From NCBI GenBank assembly GCA_016860845.1, contig BOKF01000027.1, positions 1-64,000 of the forward strand: 64,000 nucleotides of DNA, in the 5' to 3' direction. Position numbers and translations under genes: made by a program. Below, one piece after another: positions 18,037-26,433 of this stretch; position 1 is the first letter of the stretch; each line of letters begins with the position of its first letter. The stretch comes from Chloroflexota bacterium (GTDB taxonomy: Bacteria > Chloroflexota > Anaerolineae > 4572-78 > J111). Below the pieces are notes generated by a model. The model made no database searches. It saw nothing but the letters and a program-made list of their open reading frames with translations, and was not told the origin of the DNA.

Positions 18037-19128
18037 TCACCTTTGTTGTTCGGCCCAAATCAGCTCGCGCAGCTCGTCAATGGCGACCCGCTCGCCGGTG
18101 GCCTCGTCGAGGTAGTGCCAGTGCTCCCAGCCGTTGCAAGGGCCGTTGTGCAGCATCCTTCCTACCTGGTGAATCGAGCCGATGTGCCCATTGACCTTAA
18201 GGTGGCCGTTAGCCAGGATGGTTGCCGCCGTTTCCCCTTTTTTACCGAGATATAGTTTTTGCCCCGGCTGCAGCATGCCCCGCTCCAGCAAGGTACTGAA
18301 GGAGATACGCGGGCGGTCGCGCTTGCTTTTGAAGCTAAAGATTTCCTCGGCAAAAGGCGGCGGCTGAATCGCATCGAGGCGTTCCTGGGCCAGGCGGACG
18401 TAAGCAGCCTCCCGTTCAATACCGAGCCAGTGACGGTGGAGTTTTTTGGCGACCGCGCCGGTCGTGCCGGTACCGGAAAATGGATCGAGCACCACATCGC
18501 CCGGATTGGAGCTGGCCAGGATAACCCGGTAGAGCAGCGCCTCCGGTTTCTGGGTGGCATGCGCTTTGGCCCCATTAATCCTGATCCTCTCCTTGCCGGT
18601 ACACAGCGGAATCTCCCAATCGCTGCGCATTTGCAGGTCGCCGTTGAGCGCCTTCATGGCCTGGTAATTGAAGGTGTAACGCGCCCCGCGATTCTTCTGC
18701 GCCCACAGCAACGTTTCGTGGGCGTTGGTAAAGCGGACCCCGCGAAAATTGGGCATGGGTTGGACCTTTACCCAAACCACGTCGTTGAGAATCCAATAGC
18801 CCAAATCCATCAAGATGGCGCCAACGCGATAAATATTATGGTAGGAGCCGATGACCCAAAGAGCGCCGGTATCTTTGAGCACGCGCCGGCACGCCCGCAA
18901 CCAGGCTTGGGTAAACTCGTCATATTCGGCCAGGCTGCTGAAGCGGTCCCAATCGTCGTTGACCGCATCTACTTTGGTCATGTTGGGCCGCCACAATTCT
19001 TGTTGCAATTGGAGATTATAGGGGGGGTCGGCAAAAATTAAGTCAACACTCTTCTCGGGGAGTGTAGCGAGTACTTCTAGGCAATCGCCCTGAATAATTT
19101 GATCGAGGGGCAGTTCTTGTCGCTGCAT
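18037..19128 (-). CDS. ccrM: CcrM-like adenine-N6 DNA methyltransferase (predicted GANTC)
   Basis: This 363-residue enzyme aligns with Caulobacter CcrM along its whole length. It has motif IV DPPY (34-37), the blocks WVIGSYHNIYRVG, MPNFRG.RF.NAHETL and MRSDW.IPLCTG, and SAM motif DPFSGTGTTG (215-224). It also has the C-terminal RAMA-type DNA-binding domain, about 270-363, with CNGWEHWH at 331-338. Motif order is that of group beta. No restriction gene is adjacent, so it is an orphan enzyme likely used for regulation. Specificity is inferred from the CcrM match. GAGG lies six bases before the ATG, with a TATAAT further up. Confidence 0.92.
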   Translation of the reverse strand: MQRQELPLDQIIQGDCLEVLATLPEKSVDLIFADPPYNLQLQQELWRPNMTKVDAVNDDWDRFSSLAEYDEFTQAWLRACRRVLKDTGALWVIGSYHNIYRVGAILMDLGYWILNDVVWVKVQPMPNFRGVRFTNAHETLLWAQKNRGARYTFNYQAMKALNGDLQMRSDWEIPLCTGKERIRINGAKAHATQKPEALLYRVILASSNPGDVVLDPFSGTGTTGAVAKKLHRHWLGIEREAAYVRLAQERLDAIQPPPFAEEIFSFKSKRDRPRISFSTLLERGMLQPGQKLYLGKKGETAATILANGHLKVNGHIGSIHQVGRMLHNGPCNGWEHWHYLDEATGERVAIDELRELIWAEQQR

Positions 19129-19252
19129 TTAGACCTCTTATATTATTATGTCAATATCTATTATACTCCTCTAAACAGAATTTGCACATGAGGTTGATTC
19201 ACTTGAGGATTACTATCCAGACGGGTCAAAATGCACGTTGACCCGCCTGGGT

Positions 19253-19732
19253 CTATGCCACTTTCAGTTCCACTGCTACTCCCCCGGTAACTCGCTTCAA
19301 TTCAATGGGAGTAATGGCAAAGACAGCATTGGGTGTGCCGGCAGCCGCCCAGATGACCTCAAACTGCCAGAAATCCTGATCAATATAGACCGGTAAGCGA
19401 GTGGTATGACCAAATGGCGGCACGCCGCCGATGGCAAAACCCGTCGCTTCGCGCACGGCGTCGGTGTCGGCGCGTTTGACCTTGTTCTTGCTAACGCCAC
19501 ACAGCCCGGCCAGCTTGCCTTCGTCCAGCCGGTTGGGGCCGCTGACCAGAGCCATTACCGGCCGGCCGTTGACCACAAACAGCAGTGATTTGACGATTTG
19601 GGCGACCGTGCAGCCAATCGCCCTGGCCGCATCTTCGGCGGTGCGGGTGGTTTCTGCAAATTCCTTGATGGTGATGTCCAGCCCTAATTCGCGGGCAGCA
19701 TCGGCTACTTTTTGGGCGGTAGGGTGCAACAT
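19253..19732 (-). CDS. YbaK/ProX-type aminoacyl-tRNA deacylase
   Basis: This 159-residue protein has the YbaK/EbsC editing fold: CTVAQIVKSLLFV, ALVSGPNRLDEGKL, and GFAIGGVPPFGH, the substrate-pocket motif. Such proteins hydrolyse mischarged Cys-tRNA(Pro) or Ala-tRNA(Pro) in trans. The 124-base gap downstream to ccrM holds nothing recognised. Confidence 0.93.
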   Translation of the reverse strand: MLHPTAQKVADAARELGLDITIKEFAETTRTAEDAARAIGCTVAQIVKSLLFVVNGRPVMALVSGPNRLDEGKLAGLCGVSKNKVKRADTDAVREATGFAIGGVPPFGHTTRLPVYIDQDFWQFEVIWAAAGTPNAVFAITPIELKRVTGGVAVELKVA

Positions 19733-19767
19733 TTGGAGTCCTTTGGAATAATCCTGATTCAGGCAGG

Positions 19768-19818
19768 GGGGCAGAGGAGAAAGCTTAATCTCCCTCGCTC
19801 CCCCGCTCCTCTTCTCCC
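19768..19818. repeat. Purine/pyrimidine-rich inverted short repeat
   Basis: GGGGGGCAGAGGAGAAAG on the left faces a CTCGCTCCCCCGCTCCTC array of about eight-base units on the right. It fills the gap between the YbaK-type gene and cimA. Confidence 0.5.
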
Positions 19819-19821
19819 CGG

Positions 19822-21393
19822 CTACTTCCTGTTGCCGTTCAACAGCGCATACTCCATACTATCAATCAAGGCCCGCCAACTGGCTTCGATGATGTTGGCA
19901 TGCGCGCCGACGGTGGTCCAAAAGTGAGTGGTGCCTTCCTCTTGAAAGTCAATCATTACCCGTGTGGTCGCGGCGGTGCCGGCATCGCTGTCCAGGATGC
20001 GGACTTTGTAATCGGTCAAGTGGACTTTCCGTAACTGCGGGAAATCCTGATAGAGCGCCCGGCGGAGCGCCCCATTGAGCGCGTTGACCGGCCCGTTGCC
20101 CTCGGCCACGGTGTGGCGAATCTCATCGCCCACTTTGACCTTCACCGTAGCTTCGGTAAAGAGGCCGCGCCCCTGCCGGCTTTCGGTGATAACCATGAAG
20201 TCAACAATTTCAAAGGGCGGCTTGTAACCATTCGTGGCCCGGCGCAGCATCATATCCACCGACGCTTCGGCCCCTTCAAAGGTATAACCTTGATTTTCCA
20301 GCTCCTTGATCTGTTCCAACACCCGCCTGGCTTCTTCGCGGCTGGTATCCAAACCGAATTCGGAGGCTTTATAAAGGATGTTCCCGCGTCCGGACAGTTC
20401 CGAAACGACGGCGCGTTTCTGATTGCCAACCAGGGTAGGGTCCATGTGCTGGTAACTCTCCTCCACCTTGAGGATGGCAGCGACATGAATGCCGCCTTTG
20501 TGGGCAAACGCGCTGTAGCCGACAAAGGGCTGGTGGGGATTGGGGGTCATATTGGCCAGTTCGTCCACATAGCGGGAAAGGGCAGTCAAACTGGCTAACT
20601 GCCGCTCATTGACACAGTCATAGCCCATTTTTAACTGTAAATCGGGGATGATGCTCATTAGGTTGGCGTTGCCGACCCGTTCACCATAGCCATTGACCGT
20701 GCCCTGGACATGCCTGGCCCCGCCCCGTACCCCGGCCAGGGCATTGGCGACGCCCAGCTCGCAGTCATTGTGCGGGTGAATCCCGATTTGCTGGCCTTCA
20801 AATCGAGCAGCGACGCGCCTGGTGATTTCCTCCACTTCCCAGGGGGTTGAGCCGCCATTGGTGTCGCACAGGACAATGCAGTCTGCCTTACTCTTGACTG
20901 CCGCTTGCAGGGTTAGCAGCGCATATTCGGGATTGGCCTTGTAGCCATCAAAAAAATGCTCGGCATCGTAGATAACTTCTTTGCCGCGCTCTTTAAAATA
21001 GGCCACACTCTCGGAAATCATCTCCAGGTTTTCTTCCGGGTCTGTTTCCAGAATGTGGTGGACGTGCAAATCCCAACTTTTTCCTACCAGGGTAACAACC
21101 GGGGTGTTCGCTGCCACCAGAGCCTGGACGTTGGCATCCTGGTCGCAGGTGGTATTTTTATAGCGGGTGCTGCCAAAGGCGGCAATCTTGGCCTGCTTGA
21201 GGTCTAGTTCGTGCTGCCGGGCAAAAAATTCGGCGTCCTTGGGGTTGGAACCAGGCCAGCCGCCTTCAATGTAGTGCGCCCCAAATTCATCCAATTTCTG
21301 GGCAATTTTCAATTTGTCGTTGCAAGATAGCGAAACGCCTTCGCCCTGGGTGCCGTCACGCAAGGTGGTATCGTAGATAAATATCTGAGTCAT
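19822..21393 (-). CDS. cimA: (R)-citramalate synthase
   Basis: CimA condenses acetyl-CoA with pyruvate, the first step of the threonine-independent isoleucine route. The catalytic TIM-barrel motif DTTLRDGTQGEG is at the N-terminus, with HPHNDCELGVANALAG and GTVNGYGERVGNANL in the barrel. Residues about 400-523 are the allosteric LeuA-dimer domain. The length (523 residues) and the TQGEG signature fit citramalate synthase rather than isopropylmalate synthase. The ATG at 21393 has GGAGG five bases upstream; a TTG four codons earlier overlaps that site and is unlikely. LeuC/LeuD nearby can act on citramalate. Confidence 0.93.
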   Translation of the reverse strand: MTQIFIYDTTLRDGTQGEGVSLSCNDKLKIAQKLDEFGAHYIEGGWPGSNPKDAEFFARQHELDLKQAKIAAFGSTRYKNTTCDQDANVQALVAANTPVVTLVGKSWDLHVHHILETDPEENLEMISESVAYFKERGKEVIYDAEHFFDGYKANPEYALLTLQAAVKSKADCIVLCDTNGGSTPWEVEEITRRVAARFEGQQIGIHPHNDCELGVANALAGVRGGARHVQGTVNGYGERVGNANLMSIIPDLQLKMGYDCVNERQLASLTALSRYVDELANMTPNPHQPFVGYSAFAHKGGIHVAAILKVEESYQHMDPTLVGNQKRAVVSELSGRGNILYKASEFGLDTSREEARRVLEQIKELENQGYTFEGAEASVDMMLRRATNGYKPPFEIVDFMVITESRQGRGLFTEATVKVKVGDEIRHTVAEGNGPVNALNGALRRALYQDFPQLRKVHLTDYKVRILDSDAGTAATTRVMIDFQEEGTTHFWTTVGAHANIIEASWRALIDSMEYALLNGNRK

Positions 21394-21456
21394 TGGAACC
21401 TCCAAAGTATCCGTTGATTATAAGGTTTTCGAAAAGGGAGAGCAAAAGGAGCGAGC

Positions 21457-21521
21457 AGAAGATAGTAGATAGAAGATAGGGGAGGCGGTCCTCTATCCTC
21501 TATTCTCTATCTTCTATCTTC
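21457..21521. repeat. Period-7 repeat (AGATAGA type), inverted pair
   Basis: Units close to AAGATAG (21457-21480) face the complementary CTATCTT-type units (21491-21521). It sits in the 21394-21714 gap upstream of cimA, which otherwise shows no gene. Confidence 0.75.
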
Positions 21522-21643
21522 AAAAGAGAGGGTTCCAATGCCACGGGCGACGGCCACAAATTCGGCTATCGCCCGGTTGACACCTTGTTTAACGGTACTG
21601 TCACTAAGTTGATAAAGCATATAGAGTAGACCTTGCCAAGTTG

Positions 21644-21712
21644 TGACCGCCGACCGCAGACGGCAGACCGCCAGAATTTTCGGCAGTCATCGGTCCGCGG
21701 TCGGCGGTCATC
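21644..21712. repeat. Period-7 repeat (GACCGCC type), inverted pair
   Basis: Four 7-base units close to GACCGCC (21644-21672) face their complement (21681-21712). The outer 18 bases pair with one mismatch. The element ends two bases before the aldolase stop, so it could act as its 3' hairpin. Confidence 0.8.
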
Positions 21713-21714
21713 TA

Positions 21715-22770
21715 TCAGGCGACGGTGATACTGCTGTCCAGATAAACGTCCTGGATATGATTGAGCAGCTTGACGCCTTCGGCCATGGGGCGCTGGAAGG
21801 CTTTGCGCCCGGAAATCAGGCCCATGCCGCCGCCCCGCTTGTTGACCACCGCGGTAAAAACGGCCTCGGCAAAGTCATTCTTACCGGAAGCGCCGCCGGA
21901 GTTGATCAGCCCGGCCCGGCCCATGTAGTTGTTGGCCACTTGCCAGCGGACCAGGTCAATGGGATGGTCGGTGCAGAGTTCTCCGTACATTTTGGAGCTA
22001 GATTTGCCAAAGCCGATAGCTTTGAAGCCGCCATTATTTTCGGGCAGCTTTTGCTTGATAATATCGGCTTCGATGGTCACCCCCAGGTGGTTGGCCTGGG
22101 CGGTCGTATCGGCGCCAACGTGATAATCCACCCCGTCCTTCTTGAAGGCAGAGTTGCGCAGGTAGCACCACAACACGGTGGCCATGCCCAGCTCATGCGC
22201 ATAAGCGAAGGCTTCGCTGACCTCGACGATCTGGCGGTTGGACTCGGCCGAGCCGAAGTAGATGGTTGCTCCGACCGCCGTGCAGCCCATATCCCAGGCT
22301 TGCTTGATCCCGCCAAACATGACCTGGTCATACTTTTCAGGATAGGTCAACAGCTCGTTGTGGTTGATTTTCATAATGAAGGGAATCTTATGGGCATACT
22401 TGCGGGCGACTGATCCCAAGACACCCATCGTTGAGGCTACGGCGTTACAGCCACCCTCCATCGCCAGTTTGACGATGTTTTCCGGGTCAAAGTAGGCCGG
22501 ATTGGGCGCAAAGGAAGCCCCGGCGGTATGCTCAATACCCTGGTCAACCGGCAAAATGGAGAGATAGCCGGTGCCGGCCAGGCGGCCGTGATCGTACATA
22601 CTTTGCAGGCTGCGCAGCACTTGCGGATTGCGGTCCGAGGGCTGCCAGATGCGGTCCACAAAATCGGGGCCGGGCAAGTGCAGCGACTCTTTGGGAATAC
22701 CCTTACAAACAAAACTTAACAAATCATCTGCTTTTTCGCCAAGCAGGTCAATAATTTGGTTTGACATCAT
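21715..22770 (-). CDS. fbaB: Class I fructose-1,6-bisphosphate aldolase (DhnA/FbaB type)
   Basis: This 351-residue archaeal-type class I aldolase cleaves fructose 1,6-bisphosphate by Schiff-base chemistry in glycolysis/gluconeogenesis. Family blocks include [39 protein letters not shown] and the phosphate-binding [10 protein letters not shown] near the C-terminus. Start is MMSNQ; the second ATG is an alternative. It lies 120 bases downstream of leuD in the same direction. Confidence 0.92.
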   Translation of the reverse strand: MMSNQIIDLLGEKADDLLSFVCKGIPKESLHLPGPDFVDRIWQPSDRNPQVLRSLQSMYDHGRLAGTGYLSILPVDQGIEHTAGASFAPNPAYFDPENIVKLAMEGGCNAVASTMGVLGSVARKYAHKIPFIMKINHNELLTYPEKYDQVMFGGIKQAWDMGCTAVGATIYFGSAESNRQIVEVSEAFAYAHELGMATVLWCYLRNSAFKKDGVDYHVGADTTAQANHLGVTIEADIIKQKLPENNGGFKAIGFGKSSSKMYGELCTDHPIDLVRWQVANNYMGRAGLINSGGASGKNDFAEAVFTAVVNKRGGGMGLISGRKAFQRPMAEGVKLLNHIQDVYLDSSITVA

Positions 22771-22858
22771 CCATATCCTTTCAAAAATAGAGAAACTAAA
22801 ATCCTCACTATCCTAAAACTTTTAAGTCAGCTTTAGAAGTGGCAAACCTCCATTTATT

Positions 22859-22876
22859 GGGTGACATCTGTCACCC
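22859..22876. promoter_or_regulatory. 18-bp palindrome between leuD and fbaB
   Basis: GGGTGACA and TGTCACCC form a perfect inverted repeat around TC, ten bases past the leuD stop. No T-run follows, so an operator or an RNA-processing hairpin is as likely as a terminator. Confidence 0.4.
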
Positions 22877-22886
22877 ATAACGCGGC

Positions 22887-23501
22887 CTAAACTGCCGCCA
22901 GGGTATTGACCCGGTCGGAGTGAGCCGACTCGTAGGCTTCTACGGCGCTGGCATGGCGTTGTAAGTAACCAAGCTGGTCAATACCGTTGAGAATGCAGGT
23001 CTTGCTGAAGCTGTCAATGGGAAACTCAACCCGGCGGCCGTCCGGCAGTTGCACGGTCTGGCTGGCCAGGTCAATGGTAATTTGGGTGTCCGGCTCCTCT
23101 TCGATGAGACTCAGCAATTGCAGGTGAGTCTCTTTATCAACCACAACCGGCAGCAAACCCAGCTTGAGCGAGTTGTTGCGGAAAATATCGGCAAAGCTGG
23201 TCGAGATGACCGCTTGGAAACCGTAGCCCATAATCGCCCAGGGCGCGTGTTCGCGGCTGGAGCCGCAGCCAAAGTTGTCGCCGGCAAGCAGAATTTTGGC
23301 TTTTTGGCCCTGCTCGGTGTTCAAAATAAAATCCGGCCTGGGGCTGCCGTCGGCGTTGTAACGCCAATCACAAAACAAATTATCGCCCAGCCCTTTTTTA
23401 TCGGTCACTTTCAAAAAGCGGGCCGGGATAATCTGGTCGGTGTCAATATTTTCGGTCGGGATGGAGACCATCGTAGCGGTGAGAGTGGTAAATTTTTCCA
23501 T
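22887..23501 (-). CDS. leuD: 3-isopropylmalate/citramalate dehydratase small subunit
   Basis: LeuD forms the swivelling domain of the aconitase-type isomerase for leucine, and for isoleucine via citramalate. This 204-residue protein has NIDTDQIIPARFLK near the N-terminus and the substrate loop GDNFGCGSSREHAPWA. The length matches bacterial LeuD. It follows leuC by 63 bases that contain a hairpin. Confidence 0.96.
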   Translation of the reverse strand: MEKFTTLTATMVSIPTENIDTDQIIPARFLKVTDKKGLGDNLFCDWRYNADGSPRPDFILNTEQGQKAKILLAGDNFGCGSSREHAPWAIMGYGFQAVISTSFADIFRNNSLKLGLLPVVVDKETHLQLLSLIEEEPDTQITIDLASQTVQLPDGRRVEFPIDSFSKTCILNGIDQLGYLQRHASAVEAYESAHSDRVNTLAAV

Positions 23502-23530
23502 AAATTGCCTCAGAAACGTATTGCGTACTG

Positions 23531-23563
23531 CGTGTTGCGTCTTCTGTTAAGATACGCAACACG
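23531..23563. repeat. Hairpin of the ACGCAACACG repeat between leuC and leuD
   Basis: CGTGTTGCGT (23531-23540) pairs perfectly with ACGCAACACG (23554-23563); period-7 units close to TGCGTAC extend leftward to about 23515. It begins directly after the leuC stop, so it could tune relative leuC/leuD mRNA levels. Confidence 0.7.
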
Positions 23564-23564
23564 G

Positions 23565-24986
23565 TCAGTTTAATATCGTCCTCACGTCGGTGATAACCCC
23601 GGTGATAGCGGTCGCCGCTGCGGTTAACGGGCTGGCCAGGAAGGTGCGCCCGCCCTTGCCCTGGCGGCCTTCAAAATTGCGATTGCTGGTGCTGACGGCG
23701 TACTGGCCCGGCCCCAACTGGTCGCCGTTCATGGCAATGCACATCGAGCAGCCGGCCTCACGCCAATCGGCCCCAGCCTCTTTGAAGATCTGATCCAGCC
23801 CTTCGGCCTCGGCCTGCTTTTTGACCTGCTGGCTGCCGGGCACGACCATCATGTACACCCCCTCGGCGACTTTGCGGCCTTTGATCAGGCTGGCCGCCAG
23901 CCGCAGGTCGCTCAGGCGGGAATTGGTGCAACTGCCCAGGAAGACCACGTCCACTTTTTGGCCCAACAGCGACTGGCCGGGCCGCAAATCCATGTAGGTC
24001 AGGGCTTTTTCCAGCGTTTGCCGCTCGCTGATGTCTTTGATTGCCGTCGGGTCGGGCACAGGCTCGGTAATTTTCATACCCATGCCGGGATTGGTCCCGT
24101 AGGTAATCATCGGTTCCAGAGCGTTGGCGTCAATAACGATTTCCTTATCAAAGGTCGCGCCTTCGTCGGTGGGCAGGGTGCGCCAGTGAGCAACGGCGGC
24201 ATCCCAGGCCGCGCCTTTGGGCATATACGGCCGCCCGGCAATATATTCAAAGGTCGTCTCGTCGGGAGCAACCAGGCCGGCCCTGGCTCCACCCTCGATG
24301 GACATGTTGCAGATGGTCATGCGTTCTTCCATGCTCAGGCTGCGAATAGCACTGCCCATATATTCAAAGACATGGCCGGTGCCGCCGCCAATGCCGATGC
24401 GAGAAATCAGGTTGAGGATAATATCTTTGGCCGATACGCCCGGCGCCAGCGTCCCTTCGACCCGCACCGCGTAGGTTTTGGGCTTGTTTTGCAGCAGGCA
24501 TTGGGTCGCCAGCACGTGCTCGATCTCGCTGGTGCCAATGCCAAAGGCCAGCGCCCCAAAAGCGCCGTGAGTGCTGGTGTGGCTGTCGCCGCAGACGATG
24601 GTCATGCCGGGCTGGGTCAGCCCCAGCTCCGGCCCGATGACGTGAACAATGCCCCGGTTGGGGCTGTGTAATCCATGCAGGGGAATGCCAAACTCGGCGC
24701 AGTTCTTCTCGAGCTGGCTAATCTGGTTGATGACCATGACATCACTGATGGGAATATGGGGCGGCGTGGTGGGAATGCCGTGGTCCATGGTTGCTACCGT
24801 TTTATCGGGCCGGCGGACTTTGAGGCCCTTCTCGCGCAGCCCGGTAAAAGCCTGGGGCGAGGTGACTTCGTGAATCAGGTGCAGATCAATATAAAGCACC
24901 GTCGGGTTGCCGGCTTCGGCGGCGACGACATGATTATCCCAGATTTTTTCAAACAAGGTTTTAGGATGATGTCCATTAGTGGGCAT
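23565..24986 (-). CDS. leuC: 3-isopropylmalate/citramalate dehydratase large subunit
   Basis: LeuC holds the [4Fe-4S] cluster of the isomerase. The cluster Cys motifs are FLGSCTNSR and [39 protein letters not shown] is also present. The protein has 473 residues from the ATG at 24986, which has GAGG nine bases upstream. The upstream in-frame TTG at 25010 adds eight residues and is less likely. It forms an operon with leuD. Confidence 0.95.
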   Translation of the reverse strand: MPTNGHHPKTLFEKIWDNHVVAAEAGNPTVLYIDLHLIHEVTSPQAFTGLREKGLKVRRPDKTVATMDHGIPTTPPHIPISDVMVINQISQLEKNCAEFGIPLHGLHSPNRGIVHVIGPELGLTQPGMTIVCGDSHTSTHGAFGALAFGIGTSEIEHVLATQCLLQNKPKTYAVRVEGTLAPGVSAKDIILNLISRIGIGGGTGHVFEYMGSAIRSLSMEERMTICNMSIEGGARAGLVAPDETTFEYIAGRPYMPKGAAWDAAVAHWRTLPTDEGATFDKEIVIDANALEPMITYGTNPGMGMKITEPVPDPTAIKDISERQTLEKALTYMDLRPGQSLLGQKVDVVFLGSCTNSRLSDLRLAASLIKGRKVAEGVYMMVVPGSQQVKKQAEAEGLDQIFKEAGADWREAGCSMCIAMNGDQLGPGQYAVSTSNRNFEGRQGKGGRTFLASPLTAAATAITGVITDVRTILN

Positions 24987-25032
24987 AGGGGCTACCTCGA
25001 TCTCAATCAAAAAATTTGAAAATAGCTTTGCC

Positions 25033-25061
25033 GGAGTCCAAAAGCATAGCTTTTGGACTCC
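25033..25061. repeat. Perfect 13-bp hairpin upstream of leuC
   Basis: GGAGTCCAAAAGC and GCTTTTGGACTCC flank ATA. It lies 47 bases upstream of leuC inside its likely leader. Each arm carries a GANTC site (GAGTC), the predicted target of the CcrM-like enzyme. Confidence 0.6.
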
Positions 25062-25108
25062 ATTTTCATCATCGGTGGCGTGCTCTGGCTCGTGAACACT
25101 CCTCAGAA

Positions 25109-25174
25109 TACGTGAAACGTGAAACGCGATACGTAAAAATTGCCATAATCTTCACGCCTCACGTTTCACGTTTT
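25109..25174. repeat. Period-7 repeat (ACGTGAA type), inverted pair
   Basis: Units close to ACGTGAA (25109-25135) face their complement (25151-25174), with 13 bases pairing without mismatch. It lies between the diverging-free leuC leader and the terC 3' end; the 25062-25246 stretch holds no gene. Confidence 0.8.
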
Positions 25175-25246
25175 GTATTTATAGTTTAGCACAAACTCTG
25201 TGATTCAGCCAAATAATTAAAGAATGCGCCGGTTTAGAGGGGAGGC

Positions 25247-26212
25247 TTACTCAACGGGTGCGCTCTGCTGGGTCAGCCGTTGCGTGCGCACCAACGAAGC
25301 GATGACGGCAATGGTCAGAATGCCGGCAATTACTCCCAGCGAGACGCCGATGGGGATTTTGTAGAACTCGGCAATCACCATTTTTACGCCGACAAAGGTG
25401 AGGACAACCGACAGGCCCAGCTTCAAATAATGGAATTTATCAATGACCCCGGCCAGGACAAAGTAGAGCGAGCGCAGGCCCAAAATGGCAAAGACATTGG
25501 AGGTGTAGATGATAAAAGGATCCTCGGTAATAGCAAAGATAGCCGGAATGGAGTCGAGCGCAAAAACCAAGTCGGTGCTTTCGACGATAAGCAGCACCAG
25601 AAAGAGCGGCGTCGCCATTAATACCCCGGCCTGGCGAATAAAAAATTTGTCGCCGGCGTAGTTACGGGCGACCGGCATAAAGCGTCGGAAAAGTTTGACC
25701 AGCGGGTTCTCGTCAGGATGGATCTCCTCGTCGCGATGGAAGGCCATTTTAATCCCGGTGAAAATCAGGAAGCCGCCGAAGATGTAGATAATCCAGTGGA
25801 ACTCATGCAGCAGGGCCGCGCCGACGGCGATAAGGATGCCGCGCATTATCAGCGCGCCGATAATACCCCAGAAGAGGACACGGTGCTGGTATAAGGCTGG
25901 TACAGCAAAATAAGTAAAGATGAGGACAAAGACAAATATATTGTCTACACTGAGCGATTTCTCGATTAGGTAGCCGGTGAAAAAGGCCAGGGCCGCTTCG
26001 CTGTTGGAGTACTGACTCGCCGGGGAGATAACATCCCAAAAGAAGTAGAGCAAGACATTGAAGGCCAGGGATAGGGCTATCCAGACAACACTCCAAATCG
26101 TGGCTTCCTTCACCGAAACCGCGTGCGCGTGGCGATGAAAGACCCCCAGGTCCAGAGCCAGCAGCGCCAGCACAAACAGGTTGAAGCCGACCCAAAGCCA
26201 AATTGTATCCAT
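25247..26212 (-). CDS. TerC-family membrane protein (probable manganese exporter)
   Basis: This 321-residue protein has about nine membrane helices and the family acidic motifs (ALDLGVFHR, KSLSVDNIFVFVLIF, VESTDLVFALDSIPAIFAIT). TerC/Alx-type proteins are linked to manganese export and metallation of secreted proteins. I chose the ATG at 26212, with GGAGGG eight bases upstream, over an in-frame start at 26308 that lies in the riboswitch. The upstream yybP-ykoY element strongly supports a manganese role. Confidence 0.92.
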   Translation of the reverse strand: MDTIWLWVGFNLFVLALLALDLGVFHRHAHAVSVKEATIWSVVWIALSLAFNVLLYFFWDVISPASQYSNSEAALAFFTGYLIEKSLSVDNIFVFVLIFTYFAVPALYQHRVLFWGIIGALIMRGILIAVGAALLHEFHWIIYIFGGFLIFTGIKMAFHRDEEIHPDENPLVKLFRRFMPVARNYAGDKFFIRQAGVLMATPLFLVLLIVESTDLVFALDSIPAIFAITEDPFIIYTSNVFAILGLRSLYFVLAGVIDKFHYLKLGLSVVLTFVGVKMVIAEFYKIPIGVSLGVIAGILTIAVIASLVRTQRLTQQSAPVE

Positions 26213-26246
26213 AGTATACCCTCCGTATGAATTTGGCCGTAAGGAT

Positions 26247-26290
26247 AAAAAAACGAGACCCCCACGGCAACATATGTCGTGGTAGTCTCG
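26247..26290 (-). terminator. Riboswitch-controlled intrinsic terminator
   Basis: On the minus strand CGAGAC and CCACG pair with CGTGG and GTCTCG, followed by seven T (26247-26253). The 5' arm overlaps the 3' end of the yybP-ykoY aptamer, so aptamer and terminator are mutually exclusive. Binding of manganese should therefore allow read-through into terC. Confidence 0.88.
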
Positions 26291-26386
26291 CCAGTAGTGT
26301 CGTCGCACTTACGGTCAGCCGAGAGTTTTTAACTCCGTATTGACGACTGGCCGGCCCATAAAAATGGGTGGCTACTCCCTAACCAT
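26280..26386 (-). promoter_or_regulatory. yybP-ykoY manganese riboswitch
   Basis: The minus strand begins with the family signature GGGAGTAGCC and contains the conserved GTCGTCAATACG and CGGCTGACCGT blocks. It ends CGACACTACTGGCGAGAC, all hallmarks of Rfam yybP-ykoY. GGTTAG near 26384 can pair with CTACC near 26281 to close helix P1. The switch sits 68 bases upstream of the terC start, a classic association. Confidence 0.9.
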
Positions 26387-26433
26387 GTGATACATACTAT
26401 AGCATTGAGTGAAACCCCTGTCAAAAAGTATTA

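Noticed and set aside
18259..19041. 260-codon plus-strand frame over ccrM
   Set aside because: The minus-strand protein matches CcrM along its full length; the opposite frame has no recognisable domain.
21643..22413. 256-codon plus-strand frame over the aldolase gene
   Set aside because: Begins in a repeat array and is antisense to a clear class I aldolase.
25062..25246. T-box or leucine attenuator upstream of leuC
   Set aside because: No T-box TGGNACCGCG motif and no Leu-rich leader peptide were found; the stretch is a repeat pair and a hairpin.
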